A stretch of DNA of 64,000 nucleotides, taken from contig NZ_JABSNU010000012.1 in NCBI RefSeq assembly GCF_013266735.1, positions 1 to 64,000 of the forward strand, read 5' to 3'. Position 1 is the first letter of the stretch. Every line of letters starts with the position of its first letter. Below the pieces are notes generated by a model. That model ran no database searches and was not told the origin of the DNA. It worked only from the letters and a program-made list of their open reading frames with translations. This document shows, one piece after another, positions 38,041 to 45,898 of this stretch. Made by a program: the position numbers and the translations under genes. Origin of the DNA: Pedobacter foliorum (GTDB lineage: Bacteria > Bacteroidota > Bacteroidia > Sphingobacteriales > Sphingobacteriaceae).

Positions 38041-38955
38041 ATGAGAGCTGCAGTTATAGACCTTGGTACAAATACATTTCACCTAATCATAGCAGATATA
38101 TCTGCTTCAGATGTTAAAATAATTTATAAAACCAACGTACCTGTTAGGCTTGGACAAGGACGCATAAACGAAAACATTATAATCCCAGAAGCTTTTAACC
38201 GTGGAATTGAAACATTAAAAAATTTTAAACAGGAAATTGAAAAGCATCAAGTTCAGCAAACACTGGCAATTGCCACTTCGGCAGTAAGAAGTGCTGCCAA
38301 CGGGGGCGACTTTGTTGAAGCTGCAAAGCAAGGAGCTGGCATCAACATAGAGGTTGTGGACGGCGACAAAGAGGCCGAATACATTTACAAAGGGGTAAAA
38401 GCTACAGGAGTAATCAATAGCACATCATTGATTATGGATATCGGCGGAGGCAGCACTGAGTTTATCATCTGCGATCATCAAAAGCTATTATGGAAAAAAA
38501 GCTATAACATAGGCGCTGCCAGGCTTATGCAGGCTTACTTCAATTCTGATCCAATTAGCCAACAAGATAAAACTGCCATCCTTAATCATTTAGACAAGGA
38601 ACTGGCCGATTTAAAGCAGGCTTGTGCATCTTTTAAACCTAATCATTTAATAGGATCAGCAGGAGCTTTTGAGACATTTGCAGGCATGATTTTAAAGGGA
38701 ACAGATATAAAAAACACTAAATCTACACCAATTGAAATTACAGCATACAGCGCACTATCCGAAAAACTAATTGCCTCTACTCATGCAGAACGAGAAAACA
38801 TGCCTGATCTGATAAAACTAAGGGTAGATATGATTGTTATTGCAGCTATTCTTACCAACTACATTATATCCATGTCGGGCATTAAAAAGATCAGCCTATC
38901 TACTTACGACTTGAAAATGGGTGTCCTATATTCGCTGTTAGAATTAGAATCCTAA
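38041..38955 (+). CDS. Ppx/GppA-family phosphatase
   Basis: This protein of about 304 residues has the sugar-kinase/actin-like fold. It has the phosphate-binding AAVIDLGTNTFHLII at its start, TSAVRSAANG, and the second phosphate loop IMDIGGGSTEF. The family hydrolyses polyphosphate or pppGpp; short, single-module members like this one cannot be assigned to one substrate. I chose ATG 38041 (MRAAVIDLG), because an alternative TTG at 38020 lies inside a promoter-like box. The 3' end overlaps convergent maf by 12 bp. Confidence 0.85.
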   Translation: MRAAVIDLGTNTFHLIIADISASDVKIIYKTNVPVRLGQGRINENIIIPEAFNRGIETLKNFKQEIEKHQVQQTLAIATSAVRSAANGGDFVEAAKQGAGINIEVVDGDKEAEYIYKGVKATGVINSTSLIMDIGGGSTEFIICDHQKLLWKKSYNIGAARLMQAYFNSDPISQQDKTAILNHLDKELADLKQACASFKPNHLIGSAGAFETFAGMILKGTDIKNTKSTPIEITAYSALSEKLIASTHAERENMPDLIKLRVDMIVIAAILTNYIISMSGIKKISLSTYDLKMGVLYSLLELES

Positions 38956-39513
38956 TAAAGCTTTATATAGCTTTTCTGTTGGCAAACCCATCACATTAGT
39001 ATAAGAACCAATAACTCGTTCTACTGCAACCAAGCCTATCCAATCCTGAATACCATAAGCACCGGCTTTATCGAAAGGATTAAAATTAGCGATGTAGTAA
39101 GCAATTTGCTCAGCTGTAAGAGGGTTAAAGAACACCTCGGTAACATCATAAAAGGAATGCAATTTACCTGCGTGTGCAATACTTACACCTGTATAAACCT
39201 GATGATTTGTGCCTGATAGCTTAGTTAACATTTCAGTAGCATGAGTTACATCCTCTGGTTTACCCAATATTTCATTATTATAAGCCACAATGGTATCCGC
39301 AGTAATTACAATGCTATCATTACTGTCATCTGCAAAAGCAGCTGCCTTTTTTTCAGCAATGTAAATTGCAATTTCTGCTGGCAGTAAGTCCTCAGGGTAG
39401 CTTTCATCAACCTCTTTTAAAACTACTTTAAAATCAAGGTCCATCGATTTCATTAATTCTTGTCGGCGTGGAGATTTTGAGGCGAGTATTATTGGAAGTG
39501 TCTGCTTATACAT
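38944..39513 (-). CDS. maf: Maf-family nucleoside triphosphate pyrophosphatase
   Basis: This 189-residue house-cleaning enzyme hydrolyses dTTP/UTP or modified nucleotides to monophosphates. Family motifs are ILASKSPRRQELM (N-terminal S-x-R-R), VITADTIV with the metal/catalytic Asp, GKP, YTG, and DKAGAYGIQ. The dTTP/UTP subfamily is likely from DKAGAYGIQ. A CAAAAATA box (39528-39535, reading TATTTTTG on this strand) lies 15 nt upstream. It overlaps the Ppx/GppA gene by 12 bp at the 3' ends. Confidence 0.93.
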   Translation of the reverse strand: MYKQTLPIILASKSPRRQELMKSMDLDFKVVLKEVDESYPEDLLPAEIAIYIAEKKAAAFADDSNDSIVITADTIVAYNNEILGKPEDVTHATEMLTKLSGTNHQVYTGVSIAHAGKLHSFYDVTEVFFNPLTAEQIAYYIANFNPFDKAGAYGIQDWIGLVAVERVIGSYTNVMGLPTEKLYKALLGF

Positions 39514-39534
39514 ATTTAAAATTTGCTCAAAAAT

Positions 39535-39558
39535 AACAAAAGCGACCGGAAGCCGCTT
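39535..39558 (-). terminator. Intrinsic terminator of the Spy-like gene
   Basis: On the minus strand AAGCGGC and GGTCGCTT form a 7-bp stem (one G-T pair) around TTCC, followed by a U-rich TTTTGTTATTTTTG. It lies just after the stop at 39598, between it and maf. Confidence 0.65.
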
Positions 39559-39597
39559 CTATTATTTTAAATGTTTTTATAATTACCAACTGCCATG

Positions 39598-40002
39598 TTA
39601 CTGGCCGCCACCATTACCCTCTGCCCTTTTTTTCATGGCTTCTTTTCTTTCTTCTTTCCAGGTAGTGTAAGCTTTTTTCTGATCGTCGTTTAATAGTGCT
39701 GTAACTTTAACATCACTTTCCTCATTAGATTTTTTCATTGCTGCTCTCATTGCATCCCTATCTCCTGATGCATCATCACGTAATTTTTTCATCGCCGTTG
39801 CTTGCTCCAAATAAATCGCAGAAACTTTAGTTTGCTGATCTTCTGTAAGGTTTAGTTTTTTGGTAAGCATTTCGGTATTCCGTTTTGCTCTTTCCTCAGG
39901 TGTACCCATTCCCCTACGACCATCCTTTCCTTGATCTTGTTGTGCTTGTGCAAATGTTATTACACTAAATAACAATCCGCAGATAATCAATAATTTTTTC
40001 AT
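39598..40002 (-). CDS. Small periplasmic Spy/DUF4890-like protein
   Basis: This 134-residue exported protein has a signal peptide (about 1-20, ITFAQAQ) and a charged helical body (RAKRNTEMLTKKLNLTEDQQ, VTALLNDDQKKAYTTWKEER). The LT-x-DQ and L-DDQ motifs resemble the LTxxQ motifs of Spy/CpxP chaperones and the Bacteroidota DUF4890 family. It ends in a Gly/Lys-rich tail. A periplasmic stress or chaperone role is inferred. It has its own terminator. Confidence 0.75.
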   Translation of the reverse strand: MKKLLIICGLLFSVITFAQAQQDQGKDGRRGMGTPEERAKRNTEMLTKKLNLTEDQQTKVSAIYLEQATAMKKLRDDASGDRDAMRAAMKKSNEESDVKVTALLNDDQKKAYTTWKEERKEAMKKRAEGNGGGQ

Positions 40003-40122
40003 ACTCTTTTACAGTTGTTTTAAATGGTTATAAAGCTATTTAGCTTCGGTTTTGTAAAAGATTAGAGAACAAACCCATTAATAGGTTTAATCTAACTTGA
40101 GTAACATAGTTGTTGCAGATTA

Positions 40123-40650
40123 TTACTTACCTGAATCGGCTGCTGAGGGGTTCTCATCGAACCATTTTTCTTGTACTTTAAGTACTTTTTCAACAATATC
40201 ACGAACTGCTGTTTTGCCTCCAGAGTACGGAGAAACATATTCTGATATTGCTTTTATTTCGGGAACAGCATCTGATGGGCAGGTTGGCAGCCCTACCAAT
40301 TGCATTACTTTAAGATCGGGAATATCATCACCCATGTACAATACTTCGCTGGCGCTGATATCGTATTTTGTTAAAAGAGAATTGAATACTGTTACCTTAT
40401 CAGAAACACCCAAAAATACTTCTGTAATACCTAAACCTTCAAAACGCTTCTGCATCGCTAAACCTCGACCTCCAGATATGATACAAATAAGGTATCCTCT
40501 TTTTACGGCCAGCTGTAAAGCATAGCCGTCTTTAATATTAAATGTGCGCAGAAACTCTCCACTATCTGAGGCGATAATATCACCATTAGTGAGCACACCA
40601 TCCACATCAAAAATGAGAGTGGTAATAGTTTTGAGTTTCTGCAGGAACAT
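40123..40650 (-). CDS. KdsC-like HAD phosphatase (KDO-8-phosphate phosphatase)
   Basis: This 175-residue cap-less HAD enzyme has motif I IFDVDGVLTNG, motif II ISGGRG and motif III/IV MGDDIPDLKVM. These match KdsC, which dephosphorylates KDO-8-P for lipopolysaccharide core synthesis. VSPYSGGKTAVRDIVE at the C-terminus is also typical. It is 6 bp downstream of iscX. Other small HAD phosphatases share these motifs, so the substrate is likely but not proven. Confidence 0.88.
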   Translation of the reverse strand: MFLQKLKTITTLIFDVDGVLTNGDIIASDSGEFLRTFNIKDGYALQLAVKRGYLICIISGGRGLAMQKRFEGLGITEVFLGVSDKVTVFNSLLTKYDISASEVLYMGDDIPDLKVMQLVGLPTCPSDAVPEIKAISEYVSPYSGGKTAVRDIVEKVLKVQEKWFDENPSAADSGK

Positions 40651-40656
40651 ATCTTA

Positions 40657-40899
40657 TTAATCCTGGTTATCTCTCCATTCATAAACCCAAGCCGACTGGA
40701 TTTGCTCCAGGTGACCTTCACTACTTTCTTCTCTGGTGCCTTTAAAATTAGGTAATTCTAATACCCATTCTATTAACTCAGTAAATCTGATACGGTATAT
40801 TTTGGCTTCGTTAAAATCGTCACCAAATTTCTCATATAACTCCTGGGCAATATCCTCATGGTCATTCCAGTATATTGGTAAAGCAAATTTATCCTGCAT
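40657..40899 (-). CDS. iscX: Iron-sulfur assembly protein IscX
   Basis: This acidic 80-residue protein has the IscX/YfhJ signature: LPIYWNDHEDIAQELYEKFG near the N-terminus, TELIEWVLELPNF, and the end IQSAWVYEWRD. IscX binds IscS and modulates iron delivery in the ISC system. It sits beside a 2Fe-2S ferredoxin as in isc operons, although iscS, iscU and hscB are not in this window and hscA is about 14 kb away. Confidence 0.92.
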   Translation of the reverse strand: MQDKFALPIYWNDHEDIAQELYEKFGDDFNEAKIYRIRFTELIEWVLELPNFKGTREESSEGHLEQIQSAWVYEWRDNQD

Positions 40900-40927
40900 G
40901 TTTTCTGTATAATTTATTGATTTATTA

Positions 40928-41260
40928 TTAGTGACCTAAAAATTCTGATTGATCAGGAATGGTTACTTCTATGTCACCATCTATAACAACACATTGACAG
41001 CCTAACCTGGAAGTAATTCTTGGACGAACAGCTCTGTCTATAAAATCTTCTTCTTTGTCAGAGATTTCCTGGATATTATCCATGCCCTTTAATACGTAAA
41101 CATGACATGTACTGCAGCCACATACTCCGCCACAGTTGTGTTGTAATTCTATTCCGTGATCTAAACAAGCATCAAGTACCGACTCACCACCCACAATAGG
41201 TAATTCGATAGGTTCTTTTCCTTGTTCTTCAAAATTTATCTTTAATTTAAAAATACTCAT
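40928..41260 (-). CDS. 2Fe-2S ferredoxin, ISC/adrenodoxin type
   Basis: This protein of about 110 residues has the plant/adrenodoxin-type fold with cluster ligands in CGGVCGCSTC and a later cysteine in RLGCQCVV. The neighbouring iscX indicates the electron-donating ferredoxin of iron-sulfur assembly. I chose the ATG at 41258-41260 (MSIFKLKINFEEQG). The upstream ATG at 41272 overlaps a TATTTTTG box (41270-41277), which would be its own promoter. Confidence 0.9.
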   Translation of the reverse strand: MSIFKLKINFEEQGKEPIELPIVGGESVLDACLDHGIELQHNCGGVCGCSTCHVYVLKGMDNIQEISDKEEDFIDRAVRPRITSRLGCQCVVIDGDIEVTIPDQSEFLGH

Positions 41261-41269
41261 AATTGTGTC

Positions 41270-41277
41270 CAAAAATA
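41270..41277 (-). promoter_or_regulatory. -7 element before the ferredoxin gene
   Basis: CAAAAATA on the plus strand reads TATTTTTG on the minus strand, fitting TAnnTTTG. It ends 10 nt before the ATG at 41260. It would start the ferredoxin-iscX-kdsC transcript with almost no leader. Confidence 0.4.
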
Positions 41278-41300
41278 AGCACCAAAAACGGCATTTGTAA

Positions 41301-42062
41301 CTATAAATGTGTTTTTTTAATGCTTTTACTTAAAGTTTGATAGATTTCTTTTAATTCAGGCATACTGCTCAGCAATTCCTGATGTTTAATCATTGTCTGT
41401 TCATCATTCCGAACAGCAGGACCTGTTTGTACATTTATTGGTAATTCGGTCTGCACCTTTAAGGCTGTTTCCATAATTAGTGGTTTAAGCATCTCAAAAT
41501 CGAGCTCAAAATGTTCCACTATTTTATCACTTAATGTGTAAAGATGGTTAACAAAATTACATGCAAACACCGCTGCTAAATGCAATATTTTTCTTTTCTC
41601 ACTGTTCACCTCATAAACCGGCGAAGAGAGTTTAATTGCTACTTCTTTTAGTATTTCTAAAGATGCGGTATTACTTGCCTCTATACATAACGGAACATTG
41701 GCAAAGTCAATCGGTTTGGCTTTAGAGAAAGTTTGCAAAGGATATAAAACACCGTGATTTTTCAAGGCTGACAAAGCATCTATTGCAGTAGCTCCCGATG
41801 TATGAACTACCAGTCCGTTTACATCTTTTAAGCTTTCAGATACCGTTGAAATGGCATCATCCTTTACTGCAATAACATATAAATCTGCCAAAGGGTCTAT
41901 TTCTTTGAGATCTGAAATGGCAGTCGAATCTGTAGTTTTAGCCAGCTCAATTGCATTGGTTATATCTCTGCTCCATATCTGGATCAGATCCGCACCTTTT
42001 GCTTTTAAAGCATAAGCCAAATGTGTTGCCACATTACCAGAACCAATACAGACTACTTTCAT
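41301..42062 (-). CDS. Rossmann-fold / DUF2520 protein
   Basis: This 253-residue predicted NAD(P)-binding protein has the Rossmann motif CIGSGNVATHLAYALKAKG at the start. Segments VVHTSGATAIDAL and GVLYPLQTFSK follow, as in the DUF2520 family (distant from ketopantoate reductase and F420-dependent reductases). The C-terminal half is helical (AAVFACNFVNHLYTLSD). The ATG overlaps the ccmF stop by one base, so it is translated with the cytochrome maturation genes. Substrate unknown. Confidence 0.85.
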   Translation of the reverse strand: MKVVCIGSGNVATHLAYALKAKGADLIQIWSRDITNAIELAKTTDSTAISDLKEIDPLADLYVIAVKDDAISTVSESLKDVNGLVVHTSGATAIDALSALKNHGVLYPLQTFSKAKPIDFANVPLCIEASNTASLEILKEVAIKLSSPVYEVNSEKRKILHLAAVFACNFVNHLYTLSDKIVEHFELDFEMLKPLIMETALKVQTELPINVQTGPAVRNDEQTMIKHQELLSSMPELKEIYQTLSKSIKKTHL

Positions 42063-44530
42063 TAAACAGTTTTAACTTCTTTTTGTCTTCTGAAAATTGA
42101 AATTACAAATCCTACAACCATTACAATGGTACCAATCCAATACAAATTGATGTAAGGGAATTCGATAGATTTGAAAACAACCCAATCCTTAGCTTGTTGA
42201 GGTTTTTCGTAAACCTGCAACTGTACTTTTCCTTGTTCCGGAATTACTTTTGTAAACCTCACCCTTAATCCTAATTCATCAATATTACGGGCAAAGTCGA
42301 ACACGTTATTTCCTTTTACCAGGAAGATAGGTTCAGTTTTATATATTTTACCGTTTACATCAACTTCAATTGGCATACCAACAGCTAAATCTTTAGGGCC
42401 TAACACTAAATCTTTGGCTTGTGGTTTTGGGTTTAACGCCTTAACAGTAAGCACCCCACTACTTGTATGTAAGGTATCACCAACGCTGACCGTCACAATT
42501 CTTGGAGCTTTATAGTTCTCCTCTTCGCTATGACCTTCATGATCTCCATGCTCTTTATTTTCTTTCAAAGGAGCACTGGTAACGTGGGTGTAAATATCGT
42601 AAGTTAAATAATGCTTAGTATCTGGTGAAGCAATAAGTCCCATTTTCTCATTCGATTGAATATGTGGATTTACTTCAAAATCTTCTTTTACCTTACCTGT
42701 CTCTTCGTCATAAACCTTAAAGTTTAATTTGTAGAAAGTATTCGGAGCAACCGTAGTATCACTAATATAGGTAACTGTGTATTTACCCATTTTCTTTGGC
42801 TCATTTCTGTAAAGCACAATGTTCTCTCCAGGTTTCTCGGCCTTTTCAAAATCCTTAACGGGAATAAAGTTCGTAGCATTTAAGGAAATAGGCTTGTTGG
42901 TTGCAGCAGCCACTAAAGCACCTAGCAACAACAAAGCAAAACCGATGTGTGCAACCGCAGCACCTACTAATTTACGCTTACCACCAAAGGCTTGTCCAAG
43001 AATTTTTGCATTAGAAATTACGGCAAAAACACAGCTGAAAGTAAGCAAAATATACATCAGGTTGTGATATACATTGGTGATGTACACAAAACCAGCAGTA
43101 ATTACCAACGAGAAAATTATCGTGGCCGCAAGACCACTATAGAATTTACGGATGTCAGTTCTTTTGTATTTCATGAACTGGGTAAACCCTGATATAATCG
43201 TTACTAAAATAGCAAACGGAGCCTGCCATTGGTTGTAGTACTTAATAGCATCTATTGGAGGTGCAAAGTTGGTTCCAAATGCTGCATTAAACACCGGTAC
43301 CGAAGTAGAGAAAATTACCTGAATACAAGCCACAGTAATTACAAGTGAACCGATAAACATCCAGAACTCTCTCGAATAAGTTTCTTCGTCTTTATTGGTA
43401 ATTGGCAATTCTTTCCATCTTACAATCAGTAAAATTACAGGGATTGCCAAAAAGACTACATTATATAATATAAGATGGCCAAACATGCCCAGATCTGTAA
43501 ATGAGTGTACAGATGTTTCACCCAAAATACCACTTCTGGTAAGGAATGACGCATATAGCACCAATACAAAACTGATAAAGATTAATACAATTGCGGTAAA
43601 GAATGCGTGCCCAGTATTTTTAAAGGCAATCATTACGTGTACACCTGCAATAAGGGTTAACCAAGGAATAATAGAAGCATTTTCTACAGGATCCCAAGCC
43701 CAGAAACCACCAAAATTTAGGGCTTCGTATGCCCAGAACGACCCCATAATGATACCCGTTCCCAAAATCATTACTGCAAACAAAGCCCATGGCATTGCAG
43801 GTTTTACCCACTCTTTATATTTCTTTTGCCATAAACCAGCAACGGCATAAGCAAATGGAACAATCATACTGGCAAACCCTAAAAACAAGGTTGGCGGGTG
43901 GATAACCATCCAATAATTTTGAAGGAGTGGGTTTAATCCACGTCCGTCAGTTATAAATTTAAGGTAATTTTTATAGTTCTCAGGATTGGCAAATATCGGC
44001 GCCATCTCTTTAAGGTTCATTGCATCTCTTAAAAGGATAAATGGTGAGCTACCAATTCTTTCGCCAAATACTTGAACGCCTAACAACATTGAAGTTAAAA
44101 ATGCTTGCGAGAAAGCAACTGTAGTCATTACTCCATTTTCCCAGCTCTTTGCTTTCCATATTAATATTACACCTAACAATGATTGCCAAAACGCCCAAAG
44201 CCAAAAGCTTCCCTCCTGTCCTTCCCAGAATGCCGATACGATATAGTATACCGGAAGTTCTTTTGAAGAGTGTGACCAAACGTAATAATATTCGTTGTAA
44301 TGATTTAAGATCAGGAAAAACAGTGTGGCACCGATGCCAATTACACTTACCCAGTTTATTAGAAATGAGATACGTCCGATACGTTTCCATGATTGATCTG
44401 CAAGGTCCTTATTTTGGGTTGCAAAAAAATAAGAGATGGCTGATAGCAAAGACGCTGCAAACGCTAAAACAATAAAGAATTGCCCGACTTTACCCGGAAG
44501 GAGGTTCTCTCCAATAAATTGTATATCCAT
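42062..44530 (-). CDS. ccmF: Cytochrome c heme lyase, CcmF/CcsA type
   Basis: This 822-residue polytopic protein has the tryptophan-rich heme-handling motif (265-290: FWAYEALNFGGFWAWDPVEN) and a conserved His211 in MVIHPPTLFLGFA. Other conserved His lie in later loops. About 14-15 transmembrane helices surround a large periplasmic domain near the C-terminus with a His/Glu-rich stretch (EHGDHEGHSEEE). It attaches heme from CcmE to apocytochrome c. It is 5 bp downstream of ccmE. No ccmH or ccmI is seen. Confidence 0.95.
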   Translation of the reverse strand: MDIQFIGENLLPGKVGQFFIVLAFAASLLSAISYFFATQNKDLADQSWKRIGRISFLINWVSVIGIGATLFFLILNHYNEYYYVWSHSSKELPVYYIVSAFWEGQEGSFWLWAFWQSLLGVILIWKAKSWENGVMTTVAFSQAFLTSMLLGVQVFGERIGSSPFILLRDAMNLKEMAPIFANPENYKNYLKFITDGRGLNPLLQNYWMVIHPPTLFLGFASMIVPFAYAVAGLWQKKYKEWVKPAMPWALFAVMILGTGIIMGSFWAYEALNFGGFWAWDPVENASIIPWLTLIAGVHVMIAFKNTGHAFFTAIVLIFISFVLVLYASFLTRSGILGETSVHSFTDLGMFGHLILYNVVFLAIPVILLIVRWKELPITNKDEETYSREFWMFIGSLVITVACIQVIFSTSVPVFNAAFGTNFAPPIDAIKYYNQWQAPFAILVTIISGFTQFMKYKRTDIRKFYSGLAATIIFSLVITAGFVYITNVYHNLMYILLTFSCVFAVISNAKILGQAFGGKRKLVGAAVAHIGFALLLLGALVAAATNKPISLNATNFIPVKDFEKAEKPGENIVLYRNEPKKMGKYTVTYISDTTVAPNTFYKLNFKVYDEETGKVKEDFEVNPHIQSNEKMGLIASPDTKHYLTYDIYTHVTSAPLKENKEHGDHEGHSEEENYKAPRIVTVSVGDTLHTSSGVLTVKALNPKPQAKDLVLGPKDLAVGMPIEVDVNGKIYKTEPIFLVKGNNVFDFARNIDELGLRVRFTKVIPEQGKVQLQVYEKPQQAKDWVVFKSIEFPYINLYWIGTIVMVVGFVISIFRRQKEVKTV

Positions 44531-44535
44531 TAAGA

Positions 44536-44946
44536 TTAATTGTATTTTTCCACTGTACCGTCCTTCTTGATCTCAACTAGATCGTTATTATATTTAGATG
44601 GACATTTCATGAGTATTTTAGAAGCGTAGAAGGTATCATCTTTCATTTTACCGATTAACACCAACTTTTCAGAGCGTTCAAAATCCTGAGGTTTTGTTCC
44701 GTTATAAACAACTTTATTAATACTGCCTTTTTGGTCCTTCATGTAAAAAGCAAAGTGGTTGGCATCTTTATTAGCATCGTAATAAGTACCCTTTTCTTTT
44801 TCCCAGTAACCCATTACGTGAAATTCCTTAGGATCCTTTGCAGCTTCAGTAAATGTAGAATAGCTGTTTGTATCTGCATTTAGGCTAACTAAAAAGCCTA
44901 CACATATCGCTATTGTAATTAAACCAACAATTGCACTTTTTCTCAT
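44536..44946 (-). CDS. ccmE: Cytochrome c maturation heme chaperone CcmE, CxxxY type
   Basis: This 136-residue membrane-anchored OB-fold protein has an N-terminal helix (about 5-22) and a periplasmic domain (VMGYWEKEKGTYYD, VVYNGTKPQDF). The heme attachment site reads KCPSKYN (Cys115-Tyr119), i.e. CxxxY rather than the classical HxxxY. The CxxxY variant is known from Desulfovibrio and archaea, where the cysteine binds heme. The gene precedes ccmF. A CAAAGATA box (44975-44982) upstream fits the -7 element. Confidence 0.9.
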   Translation of the reverse strand: MRKSAIVGLITIAICVGFLVSLNADTNSYSTFTEAAKDPKEFHVMGYWEKEKGTYYDANKDANHFAFYMKDQKGSINKVVYNGTKPQDFERSEKLVLIGKMKDDTFYASKILMKCPSKYNNDLVEIKKDGTVEKYN

Positions 44947-44974
44947 GATCGTAATAAAAATTAATTGAACCCTA

Positions 44975-45010
44975 CAAAGATAAAAAATATAAGTACCTAA
45001 AGGCCTTTAG
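44975..45010 (-). promoter_or_regulatory. ccmEF promoter region with palindrome
   Basis: On the minus strand TATCTTTG (plus 44975-44982) fits TAnnTTTG and would start transcription ~24 nt before the ccmE ATG. A perfect 14-bp palindrome CTAAAGGCCTTTAG (44997-45010) lies where the -33 region would be, as a repressor or activator site might. Confidence 0.45.
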
Positions 45011-45104
45011 CACTGTCCAATTAAGTATGATGACAGTTTATTGATAGTTCTCTGACAAAAAAAGAGATTATCAATGGATTAAACATAAAAAAGGTCTTTA
45101 TTTT

Positions 45105-45770
45105 TCAGTCTTTGTATTCCAATTTTATGAGGTAAGGCATAGTTTTTCTGAGCTTTAGCACCTTTTTACGGGAAACATTTCGAATATATCGATCCCAGCT
45201 ATTCTTCCTATAATAATCCTGATGTTCAGTTTCAGCCGGATATATTATTTTAAACGGGACGACTTCAGTCACTACAGGTTTATTGTAGCCATTTACTGAG
45301 TCAATTTTACTAATTAAGTTTTGAATTATTATTCGTTCTGAGGGTGATCGATAAAAAGCGATTGAACGATAATCAGAGCCTAAATCTGGACCTTGTCCAT
45401 CCTCTTGGGTAGGATCATGGGAATTAAAGAATGCTTCAGTTAGCTTCTCAAAGCTAATTATTTTAGGGTCGTAATAAACCTGAACTGATTCAGCATGTCC
45501 GGTTGTTTTAGACAAAACCTCATCGTAATTTGGATTGGCTTTGGCGCCACCTGAATAACCACTGATTACTTTATCTACACCTTTTAACTCCAGCATACAT
45601 TCTTGCATTGCCCAAAAACAGCCTCCGGCATATGTGGCCACCGCCTCTCCTTTTTTCGGATCTGTTATTACAGCAAACCCATCCTTCGTTTCCAGTTTTT
45701 GCACGTCATTGCAGGCACAGAAAAAAGCAGTAAGAAATAGAAAAAAGATCGCCTTAACTTTCATAATCAA
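45105..45770 (-). CDS. msrA: Peptide methionine sulfoxide reductase MsrA, lipoprotein form
   Basis: This 221-residue protein is an MsrA with catalytic Cys51 in GGCFWAMQE, SGYSGG and FFNSHDPTQ-type motifs. An N-terminal lipobox-like FFCAC (Cys20) suggests it is a lipoprotein outside the cytoplasm, where it repairs oxidised Met in envelope proteins. There is no cysteine in the C-terminal tail, so the usual C-terminal resolving cysteine is missing; Cys58 is the only other candidate. The start may be Met1 or Met3. It lies between ccmE and gdh, which are unrelated. Confidence 0.9.
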   Translation of the reverse strand: MIMKVKAIFFLFLTAFFCACNDVQKLETKDGFAVITDPKKGEAVATYAGGCFWAMQECMLELKGVDKVISGYSGGAKANPNYDEVLSKTTGHAESVQVYYDPKIISFEKLTEAFFNSHDPTQEDGQGPDLGSDYRSIAFYRSPSERIIIQNLISKIDSVNGYNKPVVTEVVPFKIIYPAETEHQDYYRKNSWDRYIRNVSRKKVLKLRKTMPYLIKLEYKD

Positions 45771-45838
45771 ACTTTATGCAATATACGTGCACAATACCAT
45801 TTTGATTTTCGTATCAGCTTTAATAGCAAACAGATGAC

Positions 45839-45875
45839 AAAAACGCCCGTACCACATGATGTGATACGGGCGTTT
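45839..45875. terminator. Bidirectional intrinsic terminator of gdh
   Basis: AAAACGCCCGTA (45839-45850) and TACGGGCGTTTT (45864-45875) form a perfect 12-bp stem. A further 5-bp inner stem CACAT/ATGTG follows after one mismatch. An A-run precedes it and TTTC follows. It lies 24 bp beyond the glutamate dehydrogenase stop. Confidence 0.88.
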
Positions 45876-45898
45876 TTCTTCATACGGCGGTCCTGAAT

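Noticed and set aside
43395..43850. 151-codon antisense ORF within ccmF
   Set aside because: Antisense shadow of the conserved ccmF membrane segments; low-complexity translation with no domain.
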